From: Amyelois transitella
Lineage: Eukaryota > Arthropoda > Insecta > Lepidoptera > Pyralidae
Length of the DNA: 64,000 nt
Assembly (NCBI RefSeq): GCF_032362555.1
Contig: NC_083526.1
Location: 20,001-84,000, forward strand
Direction of reading: 5' to 3'
This document shows, piece after piece, positions 1-10,940 of this stretch. The notes beneath the pieces were generated by a model that was not told the DNA's origin, ran no database searches, and saw nothing but the letters and a program-made list of their open reading frames with translations. The translations under genes and the position numbers were made by a program. Within the stretch, counting starts at the first letter, position 1; the number at the start of each line of letters is the position of its first letter.

Positions 1-3000
1 TTAACCTAACCCGCCGTTAACCTAACCCGCCGTTAACCTAACCCGCCGTTAACCTAACCCGCCGTTAACCTAACCCGCCGTTAACCTAACCCGCCGTTAA
101 CCTAACCCGCCGTTAACCTAACCCGCCGTTAACCTAACCCGCCGTTAACCTAACCCGCCGTTAACCTAACCCGCCGTTAACCTAACCCGCCGTTAACCTA
201 ACCCGCCGTTAACCTAACCCGCCGTTAACCTAACCCGCCGTTAACCTAACCCGCCGTTAACCTAACCCGCCGTTAACCTAACCCGCCGTTAACCTAACCC
301 GCCGTTAACCTAACCCGCCGTTAACCTAACCCGCCGTTAACCTAACCCGCCGTTAACCTAACCCGCCGTTAACCTAACCCGCCGTTAACCTAACCCGCCG
401 TTAACCTAACCCGCCGTTAACCTAACCCGCCGTTAACCTAACCCGCCGTTAACCTAACCCGCCGTTAACCTAACCCGCCGTTAACCTAACCCGCCGTTAA
501 CCTAACCCGCCGTTAACCTAACCCGCCGTTAACCTAACCCGCCGTTAACCTAACCCGCCGTTAACCTAACCCGCCGTTAACCTAACCCGCCGTTAACCTA
601 ACCCGCCGTTAACCTAACCCGCCGTTAACCTAACCCGCCGTTAACCTAACCCGCCGTTAACCTAACCCGCCGTTAACCTAACCCGCCGTTAACCTAACCC
701 GCCGTTAACCTAACCCGCCGTTAACCTAACCCGCCGTTAACCTAACCCGCCGTTAACCTAACCCGCCGTTAACCTAACCCGCCGTTAACCTAACCCGCCG
801 TTAACCTAACCCGCCGTTAACCTAACCCGCCGTTAACCTAACCCGCCGTTAACCTAACCCGCCGTTAACCTAACCCGCCGTTAACCTAACCCGCCGTTAA
901 CCTAACCCGCCGTTAACCTAACCCGCCGTTAACCTAACCCGCCGTTAACCTAACCCGCCGTTAACCTAACCCGCCGTTAACCTAACCCGCCGTTAACCTA
1001 ACCCGCCGTTAACCTAACCCGCCGTTAACCTAACCCGCCGTTAACCTAACCCGCCGTTAACCTAACCCGCCGTTAACCTAACCCGCCGTTAACCTAACCC
1101 GCCGTTAACCTAACCCGCCGTTAACCTAACCCGCCGTTAACCTAACCCGCCGTTAACCTAACCCGCCGTTAACCTAACCCGCCGTTAACCTAACCCGCCG
1201 TTAACCTAACCCGCCGTTAACCTAACCCGCCGTTAACCTAACCCGCCGTTAACCTAACCCGCCGTTAACCTAACCCGCCGTTAACCTAACCCGCCGTTAA
1301 CCTAACCCGCCGTTAACCTAACCCGCCGTTAACCTAACCCGCCGTTAACCTAACCCGCCGTTAACCTAACCCGCCGTTAACCTAACCCGCCGTTAACCTA
1401 ACCCGCCGTTAACCTAACCCGCCGTTAACCTAACCCGCCGTTAACCTAACCCGCCGTTAACCTAACCCGCCGTTAACCTAACCCGCCGTTAACCTAACCC
1501 GCCGTTAACCTAACCCGCCGTTAACCTAACCCGCCGTTAACCTAACCCGCCGTTAACCTAACCCGCCGTTAACCTAACCCGCCGTTAACCTAACCCGCCG
1601 TTAACCTAACCCGCCGTTAACCTAACCCGCCGTTAACCTAACCCGCCGTTAACCTAACCCGCCGTTAACCTAACCCGCCGTTAACCTAACCCGCCGTTAA
1701 CCTAACCCGCCGTTAACCTAACCCGCCGTTAACCTAACCCGCCGTTAACCTAACCCGCCGTTAACCTAACCCGCCGTTAACCTAACCCGCCGTTAACCTA
1801 ACCCGCCGTTAACCTAACCCGCCGTTAACCTAACCCGCCGTTAACCTAACCCGCCGTTAACCTAACCCGCCGTTAACCTAACCCGCCGTTAACCTAACCC
1901 GCCGTTAACCTAACCCGCCGTTAACCTAACCCGCCGTTAACCTAACCCGCCGTTAACCTAACCCGCCGTTAACCTAACCCGCCGTTAACCTAACCCGCCG
2001 TTAACCTAACCCGCCGTTAACCTAACCCGCCGTTAACCTAACCCGCCGTTAACCTAACCCGCCGTTAACCTAACCCGCCGTTAACCTAACCCGCCGTTAA
2101 CCTAACCCGCCGTTAACCTAACCCGCCGTTAACCTAACCCGCCGTTAACCTAACCCGCCGTTAACCTAACCCGCCGTTAACCTAACCCGCCGTTAACCTA
2201 ACCCGCCGTTAACCTAACCCGCCGTTAACCTAACCCGCCGTTAACCTAACCCGCCGTTAACCTAACCCGCCGTTAACCTAACCCGCCGTTAACCTAACCC
2301 GCCGTTAACCTAACCCGCCGTTAACCTAACCCGCCGTTAACCTAACCCGCCGTTAACCTAACCCGCCGTTAACCTAACCCGCCGTTAACCTAACCCGCCG
2401 TTAACCTAACCCGCCGTTAACCTAACCCGCCGTTAACCTAACCCGCCGTTAACCTAACCCGCCGTTAACCTAACCCGCCGTTAACCTAACCCGCCGTTAA
2501 CCTAACCCGCCGTTAACCTAACCCGCCGTTAACCTAACCCGCCGTTAACCTAACCCGCCGTTAACCTAACCCGCCGTTAACCTAACCCGCCGTTAACCTA
2601 ACCCGCCGTTAACCTAACCCGCCGTTAACCTAACCCGCCGTTAACCTAACCCGCCGTTAACCTAACCCGCCGTTAACCTAACCCGCCGTTAACCTAACCC
2701 GCCGTTAACCTAACCCGCCGTTAACCTAACCCGCCGTTAACCTAACCCGCCGTTAACCTAACCCGCCGTTAACCTAACCCGCCGTTAACCTAACCCGCCG
2801 TTAACCTAACCCGCCGTTAACCTAACCCGCCGTTAACCTAACCCGCCGTTAACCTAACCCGCCGTTAACCTAACCCGCCGTTAACCTAACCCGCCGTTAA
2901 CCTAACCCGCCGTTAACCTAACCCGCCGTTAACCTAACCCGCCGTTAACCTAACCCGCCGTTAACCTAACCCGCCGTTAACCTAACCCGCCGTTAACCTA

Positions 3001-3935
3001 ACCCGCCGTTAACCTAACCCGCCGTTAACCTAACCCGCCGTTAACCTAACCCGCCGTTAACCTAACCCGCCGTTAACCTAACCCGCCGTTAACCTAACCC
3101 GCCGTTAACCTAACCCGCCGTTAACCTAACCCGCCGTTAACCTAACCCGCCGTTAACCTAACCCGCCGTTAACCTAACCCGCCGTTAACCTAACCCGCCG
3201 TTAACCTAACCCGCCGTTAACCTAACCCGCCGTTAACCTAACCCGCCGTTAACCTAACCCGCCGTTAACCTAACCCGCCGTTAACCTAACCCGCCGTTAA
3301 CCTAACCCGCCGTTAACCTAACCCGCCGTTAACCTAACCCGCCGTTAACCTAACCCGCCGTTAACCTAACCCGCCGTTAACCTAACCCGCCGTTAACCTA
3401 ACCCGCCGTTAACCTAACCCGCCGTTAACCTAACCCGCCGTTAACCTAACCCGCCGTTAACCTAACCCGCCGTTAACCTAACCCGCCGTTAACCTAACCC
3501 GCCGTTAACCTAACCCGCCGTTAACCTAACCCGCCGTTAACCTAACCCGCCGTTAACCTAACCCGCCGTTAACCTAACCCGCCGTTAACCTAACCCGCCG
3601 TTAACCTAACCCGCCGTTAACCTAACCCGCCGTTAACCTAACCCGCCGTTAACCTAACCCGCCGTTAACCTAACCCGCCGTTAACCTAACCCGCCGTTAA
3701 CCTAACCCGCCGTTAACCTAACCCGCCGTTAACCTAACCCGCCGTTAACCTAACCCGCCGTTAACCTAACCCGCCGTTAACCTAACCCGCCGTTAACCTA
3801 ACCCGCCGTTAACCTAACCCGCCGTTAACCTAACCCGCCGTTAACCTAACCCGCCGTTAACCTAACCCGCCGTTAACCTAACCCGCCGTTAACCTAACCC
3901 GCCGTTAACCTAACCCGCCGTTAACCTAACCCGCC
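1..3935. repeat. 16-bp telomere-like tandem array
   Basis: About 245 consecutive copies of TTAACCTAACCCGCCG plus a 15-nt partial copy; by eye no substitution is seen until the last base of copy 246, where the array breaks into a run of C and then GGGC. The opposite strand reads CGGCGGGTTAGGTTAA and so holds one TTAGG, the canonical insect telomere repeat, per unit. The C-rich strand is the one shown, which is the orientation expected at the left end of a chromosome. The array reaches base 1, so its true length is unknown. It could be a telomere with a long repeat, a subterminal satellite beneath ordinary TTAGG repeats, or an internal satellite at which an assembly ended. Because 16 is not a multiple of 3 and the unit contains TAA, no frame stays open. 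Confidence 0.95.
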
Positions 3936-4828
3936 CCCCCGGGCAATTTAGTTTATTTAGATTGTATTGGACGTGAAACCACACCGCGTGTTACTTTAGC
4001 TGCAGTGCCATCTAGTGACAAATGATCGAAAAACACTAAAAGAGATCTTCAAATCGATTTATGTCGCGTGTCACCCACCCTTTGCCTCGTCAATAAAACG
4101 AGATAAAGAAACCCGAAAAAAACAGGCAATGTCAAAGTGTACAAACAAAACCAGAGAACAAAACAAAACAAGGCTGATCCTTTGAGCTGATCTCTATCTT
4201 CAAATCGATTTATGTCGCGTGTCACCTTCGTTTTAGGTTTCGAAGCTATTAAAAGAAACTCTTAATCTAATGTATGAGCTCTGCTTTTTTATATACAGAT
4301 AGACTTTGAATCTAGTAGCTTAATTAATAAAAGTTTTCTACAGGGTAATAAAAAAAAATACATGTTCCCTTAGAGTTATCTCGCTTTATAGTAAAATCCA
4401 AAGATTAAGGATTCTTAAAATACCCCGAAAAATCGGAGAGACACCGATAGTCCCGTAATCAGCTGCGCGTAGACTAGACAGATCGGTACTTACATACTAT
4501 GGCCGCGAGGCGGAGTTCGTTGACCGTTGGACTTCTACCATAACTATTATGAAAATTTGCATTAATAAAGCTAGATCCATAAGTTGCAATTTCTCTTCAT
4601 ACTTTTTCGGCTGAAGACCGTCAAAACACAGAAGTTGTTGAAGGGAATAACTAAACCTAGGCGTTTTAGTCGTCAAAACACAATTTGTTGCGATGACAGG
4701 TTAAAACAATAATAAACAATAAAAGAATACCTACGACATGGCGTACGTTTCCAGTTCGTGATAGTTACAAGAAAAATTGATCCTGCGCACATTGCTCCCG
4801 CGATAGATGCGTGTGGGCAACTAATTGT
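3936..4828. other. Gene-free subtelomere-like spacer
   Basis: No open frame or splice-consistent exon was seen. The stretch starts with a C run and GGGC at the array edge and is otherwise AT-rich unique sequence containing the short repeat module described at 4045-4226. No TRAS- or SART-like reverse transcriptase, which often invades lepidopteran telomeres, was seen here. Confidence 0.6.
4045..4226 (+). repeat. Small module flanked by 31-bp direct repeats
   Basis: A 31-bp sequence at 4045-4075 recurs exactly at 4196-4226. Between them lies a module of about 115 bp, beginning CCCTTTGCCTCGTCAATAAA and ending near GGCTGATCCTTTG, which is found again in diverged form at 5769-5882 without the 31-bp flanks. 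The 31-bp repeats could be long target duplications or the remains of a tandem duplication. Confidence 0.7.
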
Positions 4829-4836
4829 CTGGCAGG

Positions 4837-5550
4837 CAGTGTTGCCAACTATGATTTTGAAAAGGTCGTAGGCCAGATTAGAAAATTACGTAGACATAGT
4901 AAAATTTCCAAATGAGAAATACGTAGATCTACGTACTTTTATCTGTTTGAAATGAAGACGTGAATAAAACGACAATTCATAAGACCCTAAAAGTTGCAAA
5001 CAGTCAGAAGATAGATAAAACTGGTTAAAGATATCTCCGCTAACAAAAATAATAGTAATAAATAAATAAATATTCCAGTAACTAGTCAAGTTTCACATTA
5101 TCTACATTCTACATATGAAACACCACTTACAGATAATTTAAAAAAGTTTGCTACATCATGGTCATCGATTTATTAAAATTATTTAATTTTATTTCATTTT
5201 CAGATTAATTAAATTTATACATATATTAACTAAAAAGTGTAATGTGTTCCTGCATAGAATCAGTCGTGATTTATTTTTAAGCTACTTTTCGTGAAAAGTA
5301 AGCCTGTTAGCGTTTTAGTGGAAAGTCTGTTTCTTATGTTCGTCATTTGCGCTATTTCATTCATTCAACTTTTTTCGCGAAAGTAACGGAATTAATGCCC
5401 ATTCAGTCTAACGACGAGATATGTTATTTTGCAATTGAATAATTTTGATAGAAAATACCTACGTAGATTTTGGGACTAAAGTTTGTTGGTTTGCGTGAAA
5501 GGCTTAAAATACGTAGATCTACGTAAAAAGACGTAGAGTTGGCAACGCTG
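4837..5550. mobile_element. hAT-like MITE with 8-bp target duplication
   Basis: The ends form an inverted repeat, CAGTGTTGCCAACT on the left and AGTTGGCAACGCTG on the right, with one mismatch. The element is bordered by the identical octamer CTGGCAGG at 4829-4836 and 5551-5558. An 8-bp duplication and a CAG-starting terminal repeat are typical of the hAT superfamily. Both arms contain the palindrome TACGTAGATCTACGTA or close to it. The 714-bp interior has no transposase frame, so it is non-autonomous. Confidence 0.8.
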
Positions 5551-6016
5551 CTGGCAGGGATCGGGCGGAGCGTGCAGGGTACTAGGCGGGAAAGGCGGGA
5601 ATGCTACGTTTCGGCTCAAAGCGGCGCGTACGTTGGTACCTAGCGATAAAACTAGGTCATTGATTACGTTGCTAACCATTTCTTTTGCGAATCATTATTT
5701 TTTATTGGATTTGAACCAATTTTTGTGTAATTTATACTCTTTTAAAGACTTGGCTGCATGAGTTAGTACCCTTTGCCTCGTCAATAAAACGAGATAAAAA
5801 AACTAAAAAAAATCAGGCTATGTCAAAGTCTACAACTACAACACAAGTCTAAAAACAAAACAAGGCTGATCCTTTGGGCTGGCTGATTTCTATAAAGTTC
5901 GTGCAAAGTTCGTTCTTAATAGAAGAATACCTTATCTTCGATTGTTTAGATGTTTTTCATTTATCAATATTCTTTGTTAACTGTGACGACAGAAAACAGT
6001 AGCTTGCTTGTACCCA
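5551..6016. other. Spacer upstream of the acetyltransferase gene
   Basis: Contains the diverged second copy of the small repeat module (5769-5882) and presumably the promoter and 5' UTR of the downstream gene. No TATA box or other promoter element could be assigned with confidence. Confidence 0.4.
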
Positions 6017-9000
6017 ATGACTTGTGAAATAGTGATAAGGAAAGCGCGCGCCGAGGATGAGCCCTTCAGGGCGGCTCTGATCCGCGGCAGCTTCGCCAGT
6101 TATCATCGAGATGCCTTCTTCTTATTCTTCTTTCAAGAAGTAAGTCTTTTACTTCTCCCTTTCACGGATAGACTGAAATAGATTTCTATTGAAATTATTA
6201 GCACCTAATGCTCATGTCTGTTTTTCTCTTTAGAATAGAATAGATTTATTTTGAAAATTTGATACAAGGTATCACTTATTGACGACACGTAACTTAAATC
6301 TAATTATAACTACCGCTTCCAAAGCGCATGTGTAGAAGAAGCGGCAGAACAAACTACACTGCAGCATATTCATCGGACGTCAATTTACAAATATAGATCT
6401 CTTAAATCTAAATTGTGGACCAATGCACATTGTCTACATTAAAAAACATGAATGAATGTAGAACTGATTATGTCAATACGAATATTTCATCAAATAAAAT
6501 GAAAATAAAGATAAAATAAAATATGTACATAGTTAGGGCAAGGTCGAATCTCTTTGTTTAAGACCGTAGCTAGCTTGAATTGCCCTTTTTTCTAAAATGA
6601 AAATAGTTTGTATTTCTGCTGCTGATCCCCAAAGCAGTAGACCATATGACATTAAACTATGAAAATAACTAAAATATACTAGTTTAGCAGTTGCCACATC
6701 CGTCAAATGCCGAATACGACGAATAGCGTATGCTGCAGAACTAAGCCTTTTAGAAAGTTTCAAAATGTGAGCATGCCATTTCAAATTTGAATCTAATATT
6801 ATTCCTAAGAAAGTAGTACTATCAACAAAATCTAATCTTTTACTACTTATACTAATATCCACATTTGCCTGCCGCACATTGGGAAGTGTAAACTTAATGC
6901 ATTGGGTCTTATTATCTTTGTGTACTATTTCTTTTTTTTATTATGTCTTGTGTCACTTACTGTTCAAGCATTTGTTGAAAAATAGTTAAATGAACTCTTG
7001 ATGAATTGAAACTGCTTAAGTGGCCAGTAGGTGAAAGAGTTAACCAATATTCATTTTAAATCTAATTTTATTTAATTACCAATTTTATAACGGATTTTAT
7101 TTCACTTCTAAACAATGTTGTACTGTATCAATGAAAAATGGATGTACTTACAAAGTTTAATACATATATACACTAAGACAGTTATAAGCAGTAGGTGAAT
7201 TGCTCCTGTGACATGCTGAAGAGATGTGTGCCTGATATTCGTTCAAATAATCCACACACTTATCAAATCTAAGACTTTACTAGGTATTTTATGGTAAATA
7301 GGTAGGACAAAATATGGGTACTCAAGCGGGATTTCGAAAGGGAATGGGATGTACGGATCAGGTCTTTTCATTGCGATGCATAGCCAAAAAGTTTTTGGCC
7401 AAGAGTAAAAAAGTCTATTGCTCATTCGTGGCGTTAGGCAAGGATGTGTTGCGTCACCGTGGCTGTTCAACCTATTTATGGATAGTTGTTTGACAGATTT
7501 GAAAGAGTGAAAGTGGATTAAGGATGAATGAGTCACTCGTCAAATGTCTGCTCTATGCCGACGATCAGGTTATACTGGCGTCATCAGCGGAAGAGTTACA
7601 GGAGATGGTAAACTGTATACATGAAGCTTTGAAAGAGAAAGGAATGAAAGTGAACGTAAGTAAAACTAAAACACTGGTTTTTGAATTGGAGAAAGAAATT
7701 ACAGCATGTAATATTTTGATTAGCAAGTAAAAGAGTTTTTCAAGGATCAAAGTTTACATCAGATGGCAAGTGTGATAGTGATATTAAAAGGAGCAGCAAC
7801 CTGTCACTATCCAAATATCAATTTTGTGAGTGTGACAACTGTTTTTATACTGCCTTGTTTCTTTAGTATTGTTAGATAGATAGTCTAAATAATAGTTATT
7901 TTAACAAAATATCATTATGTGCTGTGTGCAGCTGACGCTGCAGGCGGGCGTGCTGTGCGGCGCGGTGTTGTTCATCTTCTGCGGCGCGGCGCTGCGCTCG
8001 CTGCTGCTGGTGCCGCTCGCGCTGGCGGCCGCGGTGGCCGCCAGCGTGTACGTCGCGCACGCCGCCCTCGCCGACAAACGAGTTCAGGTCCGTAACTATC
8101 AGCTTGTCACAGTGGGGAAATCATCTTGAGGTAATCTGCATGTGTCACTACAATTTAGCAGGTTTTCCTGTAGTTATGTTAGTTATGGGGTAAATGGGAT
8201 TACCATTCTTGTATATGCTTTCATAACTACTTTTTAAAATAAAATGTCAAGAGGATCAGATATTTTATTTTATTTTATTTTTAATAGGAAGACCAACAGC
8301 TACAAACATAATATAGTAGTAGAAATAAAGCTAGTTAGCAAAGGAGCCAATTAAAGGTCCTCACAAATAAGAAACAAGATAAATAGAAAAAGTTGAACAC
8401 TGACAACACAAACTTAGAGTTCAAAAAAAATAATAGAAACTTAAAGTAAAAGTTTCATTAATTTTTATTTTTGTTCACCATATTTCAGGAAATGCGCAAG
8501 GAAGCCGTGGGTTTCGTAGCGGAGTACCACGGGCCGCTCCCGGCCGACCCGCGGCTGCTGCGGCCGGCCGTGCTGCTGGAGGAAGAGTGGACGCCGCACC
8601 ACAAAGGGCCAGTGCACACACAGGTTTATACAGCAAATAACAAAAGGGGATTATATTCCGCAAATGATCGTACTTTCTTTAAGGAAAATGGTCCAGAAGT
8701 AAATTTTTGTATTCCCATGATAAATTGACCTCCTGGAAAAGTTATTCAATTATATAATGATCTAAGGATCCAATTAAACACAAATTATTATTACAGAAAA
8801 CCAGAGTTTTATAAGTTTTTTGGTTCCATGTTACTTTGTTGAAGTTAACATTATTGGGATTCTTGTTATAAGTTCAAATCAAACAGCCAGTAGAATACAT
8901 TTTTCTTGAATTTTTATTAATGAAAGTCCTAATAGGTTTTAAGATATAGTCTTTATATAACCAGGTAGTAGGCACAGCGAGCGTGTCGGAGCTGTGGGGG

Positions 9001-10171
9001 CCGCAGCGCGCGGGCTGGCTGCACTCGCTCGCCGTACATGATGAGTAAGGGATTTTATTATCTTACTTCTTATTCAGCTAATATTGTGAGCCATATTCCA
9101 TCCAGGTCGACGTGACTTTACAGACTCGTAGGGTAAACCGTATAGCTATTGCCCACTTAAGGACTTCAAGCACTTTGGCTTCAAACAATAAAAAAAATAT
9201 TATAAGTTTTAACCATTTATAATTTTTTTCTTATGTCTAAATAGAATCTCCATCAAAGTGTTAACATTTTTTAGTCACAACTTACATGGATTAGAAAAGA
9301 ATTAAACAAATTAAAAATTATCCAAAAATGTATAGTTATTGCCCACTGCTTACACTAATTGTTCACATCACAGCACAGTAATTGCCCAGTACCTTAAAAT
9401 GATAAATTAGACTTTAATCTTCTTTCTGTCACTCCTTCTGATGTTCTTCAAAAATGCCTTCACCAACCATCACCTTGCCTATTTTATAAAAAAAGAATTA
9501 GAGCGCGGGTTCTCTTCCAAAAACTTTTGCACGGAGTCTAAAATGTCTTCTTTATTTCGAGGAAATTCTTTTCTAGTTGATATTATTATCCAATTCTCCA
9601 AACGACTTTCTTCAGACAGTAATTATAGATGAATAGCTGTGCCCGCAACTTCGTCCACGTAGAATAATTATTTTGTGCATTAATGAAGCCCTCAAGGATG
9701 AATAATTTTCACATTTTCTATTATTTCTTTGCTCCTTATAGTTACAGTGTGATATTATATAGCCTTAAGCCTTCCTCGATTAATGGTCTATTCAACGCAA
9801 AGATAATTTTTCAAAACGGGCAATCACTGCCTGTGGACAATTACTCTCTGGTTTACCCTATATCATTGGTTACCCTGTAAGACACAGAGATGTGACACAG
9901 TGATGATGACAGCTGGCGCGGGCGCGGCGCGGGCTCGTGCCTGGTGCGCGCGGCGCGCGTGTGGGCCGCGGCGCGGCGCTGGGCGGCGCTGCACGCGCGG
10001 CTGAGCGAGCTGCAGCCCGCGGCGGGACGCACGCTGCGCGCGGCGGGCTTCCGCGCGCGCGCCGCGGGCTGCCGCCGCCTGCTGGGGCCGCACCTCACGC
10101 TCGCGCTCTCGCATCTCGTGCTGGACCTCGCCACTACTCATGCTGATGCCGATGCTGAATGTAGACACTGA
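6017..10171 (+). CDS. NAT8-like membrane-anchored GNAT acetyltransferase
   Basis: Five exons join in frame: 6017-6139, 7932-8087, 8489-8623, 8965-9044 and 9913-10171, giving 250 residues. A short basic and acidic N-terminus carries an IRKARAEDE segment resembling the start of NAT8/camello proteins. A long hydrophobic stretch follows (about residues 32-86), likely a membrane anchor. The GNAT fold comes next, with the acetyl-CoA loop WRGRGAG at about 166-172, split so that the exon 4/5 junction falls in the codon before its tryptophan, and then the helix region ending near AAGFR. NAT8-type enzymes transfer acetyl groups from acetyl-CoA to amino groups of proteins or cysteine conjugates at the endoplasmic reticulum; the substrate here is unknown. 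The donors at 8088 and 8624 are weak (GTCCGT, GTTTAT), so small boundary shifts are possible. Exons are strongly GC-rich. Intron 1 holds retroelement debris. Confidence 0.82.
6233..6960 (-). mobile_element. Non-LTR retrotransposon 3' fragment
   Basis: A 114-codon open frame on the minus strand (6877-6533) reads as the C-terminal part of a non-LTR reverse transcriptase, with FLGIILDSNLKWHAHI and LVYFSYFHSLMSYGLLLWG segments typical of jockey/R1-type elements. The frame is followed by a probable 3' UTR ending near 6233 in a TTCTA-like tail. Part of that UTR, around 6310-6400, recurs at about 30862-30965. The element is 5' truncated and lies in intron 1 of the acetyltransferase gene. Confidence 0.8.
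6955..7075 (+). repeat. Diverged BEL/Pao LTR fragment
   Basis: Shares an exact stretch of about 25 bp (TGAACTCTTGATGAATTGAA and following bases) plus weaker flanking similarity with the LTRs of the BEL element at 26080-29160. It looks like an old solo-LTR relic of the same family. Confidence 0.55.
7305..7800 (+). pseudogene. Decayed non-LTR reverse transcriptase
   Basis: Reverse transcriptase motifs appear in order but in different frames: QAGFRKGMGCTDQVFSLR near 7325-7378, GVRQGCVASPWLFNLFMD at about 7430-7483, then LLYADDQVILA with the catalytic YADD at about 7553-7586, and FTSDGKCDSDI near 7752-7784. Frameshifts and a stop between them show it is dead. Its reading direction matches the host gene, whose first intron it occupies. 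Confidence 0.82.
9105..9400. repeat. Intronic stretch with recurring TTGCCCA motif
   Basis: The phrase ATAGTTATTGCCCACT or a near copy recurs at about 9140, 9330 and 9380 within intron 4 of the acetyltransferase gene. Its nature is not recognised; no coding potential. Confidence 0.3.
9630..9870 (+). repeat. Non-LTR-derived repeat (AGCTGTGCCCGC family)
   Basis: Begins ATAGCTGTGCCCGCAACTTC and continues with segments shared with copies at 16290-16930: GCCCTCAAGGAT and, later, AAGCCTTCCTCGAT followed by TGGTCTATTCAAC. This family is a common 3' end of lepidopteran RTE-like retroposons. It ends about 40 bp before exon 5 of the acetyltransferase gene. Confidence 0.6.
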
Positions 10172-10267
10172 TGCAATCACAGACACGGGCCTTTTACAAT
10201 ATCCTTTGGGCACTTGATAACATATTGACTTATTTGAATTTTATGAAAGTCGGCAAAAGTACTGCAT

Positions 10268-10273
10268 AATAAA
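10268..10273 (+). promoter_or_regulatory. Candidate poly(A) signal, acetyltransferase gene
   Basis: AATAAA 97 bp after the stop codon at 10169-10171; the first canonical hexamer downstream. Confidence 0.5.
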
Positions 10274-10884
10274 AACTTATTGACATCTTTGAAAAGATTT
10301 ATACATAATTTAGTACTTACAACGTAACAAATAATACCAGGATCTTAACTTACATTTTAAAATTTATGTAATAAAAGAAAAGTGAAAATTAGTTTAAAGT
10401 ACACTTAATTAACTGCCATGTGCACAGAGAATAGAAATCATACATGAATCTCCAAATTTTATAATCTTTACATTTTATGCCAAATATAAAATTGTGTAAT
10501 CTTTTAACTACCTTTATATAGAGTAGTAAATAAAAACAGCAAGGCTGTGTCACGTAAGGCTGTAACATAACTAGAAAGTAAACATTTTTGTACCTACTAT
10601 TATACTGAAGCAGTTATCACACTATCTGATATTTATCTAATTCATAAAGTTTATTGGCTGCTTGAGAGTGTGATCCAAACATCTTTTTATATTTAGTAGA
10701 AGAGGGATTAAAGACGGCAGTGTCCAGGAAGTGCTTTAATCATTTCCGGATCCTTAACTTATATTCTCGAATTATTTTTCTCTAATGGAGAACTTTTTCA
10801 GATTTTCTATAGTGGATAGTGTAATAATTGCTTCTAAATATACCTAATTTTAAGAATAATAAAAACAAATTTTCTAGAAAGTTT

Positions 10885-10890
10885 TTTATT
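10885..10890 (-). promoter_or_regulatory. Candidate poly(A) signal, unrecognised minus-strand gene
   Basis: AATAAA on the minus strand about 50 bp after the stop codon at 10943-10941. Confidence 0.5.
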
Positions 10891-10940
10891 CTTATAAAAC
10901 ATAATTATCACAGTAATTGAACAGTCACATAAGACAACGA

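Larger units (their letters stand above)
10172..10940. other. Convergent 3' intergenic region
   Basis: AT-rich sequence between the acetyltransferase gene (+) and the unrecognised gene (-). It holds a candidate polyadenylation signal for each gene and no further coding signal. Confidence 0.6.

Noticed and set aside
1-3935. CRISPR-like or coding repeat array
   Set aside because: Units are contiguous with no spacers, and stop codons occur in all frames because the period is not divisible by 3; the context is eukaryotic.
9853-10213. Minus-strand frames over acetyltransferase exon 5
   Set aside because: Antisense shadows of a GC-rich exon; the plus strand carries the GNAT motif.
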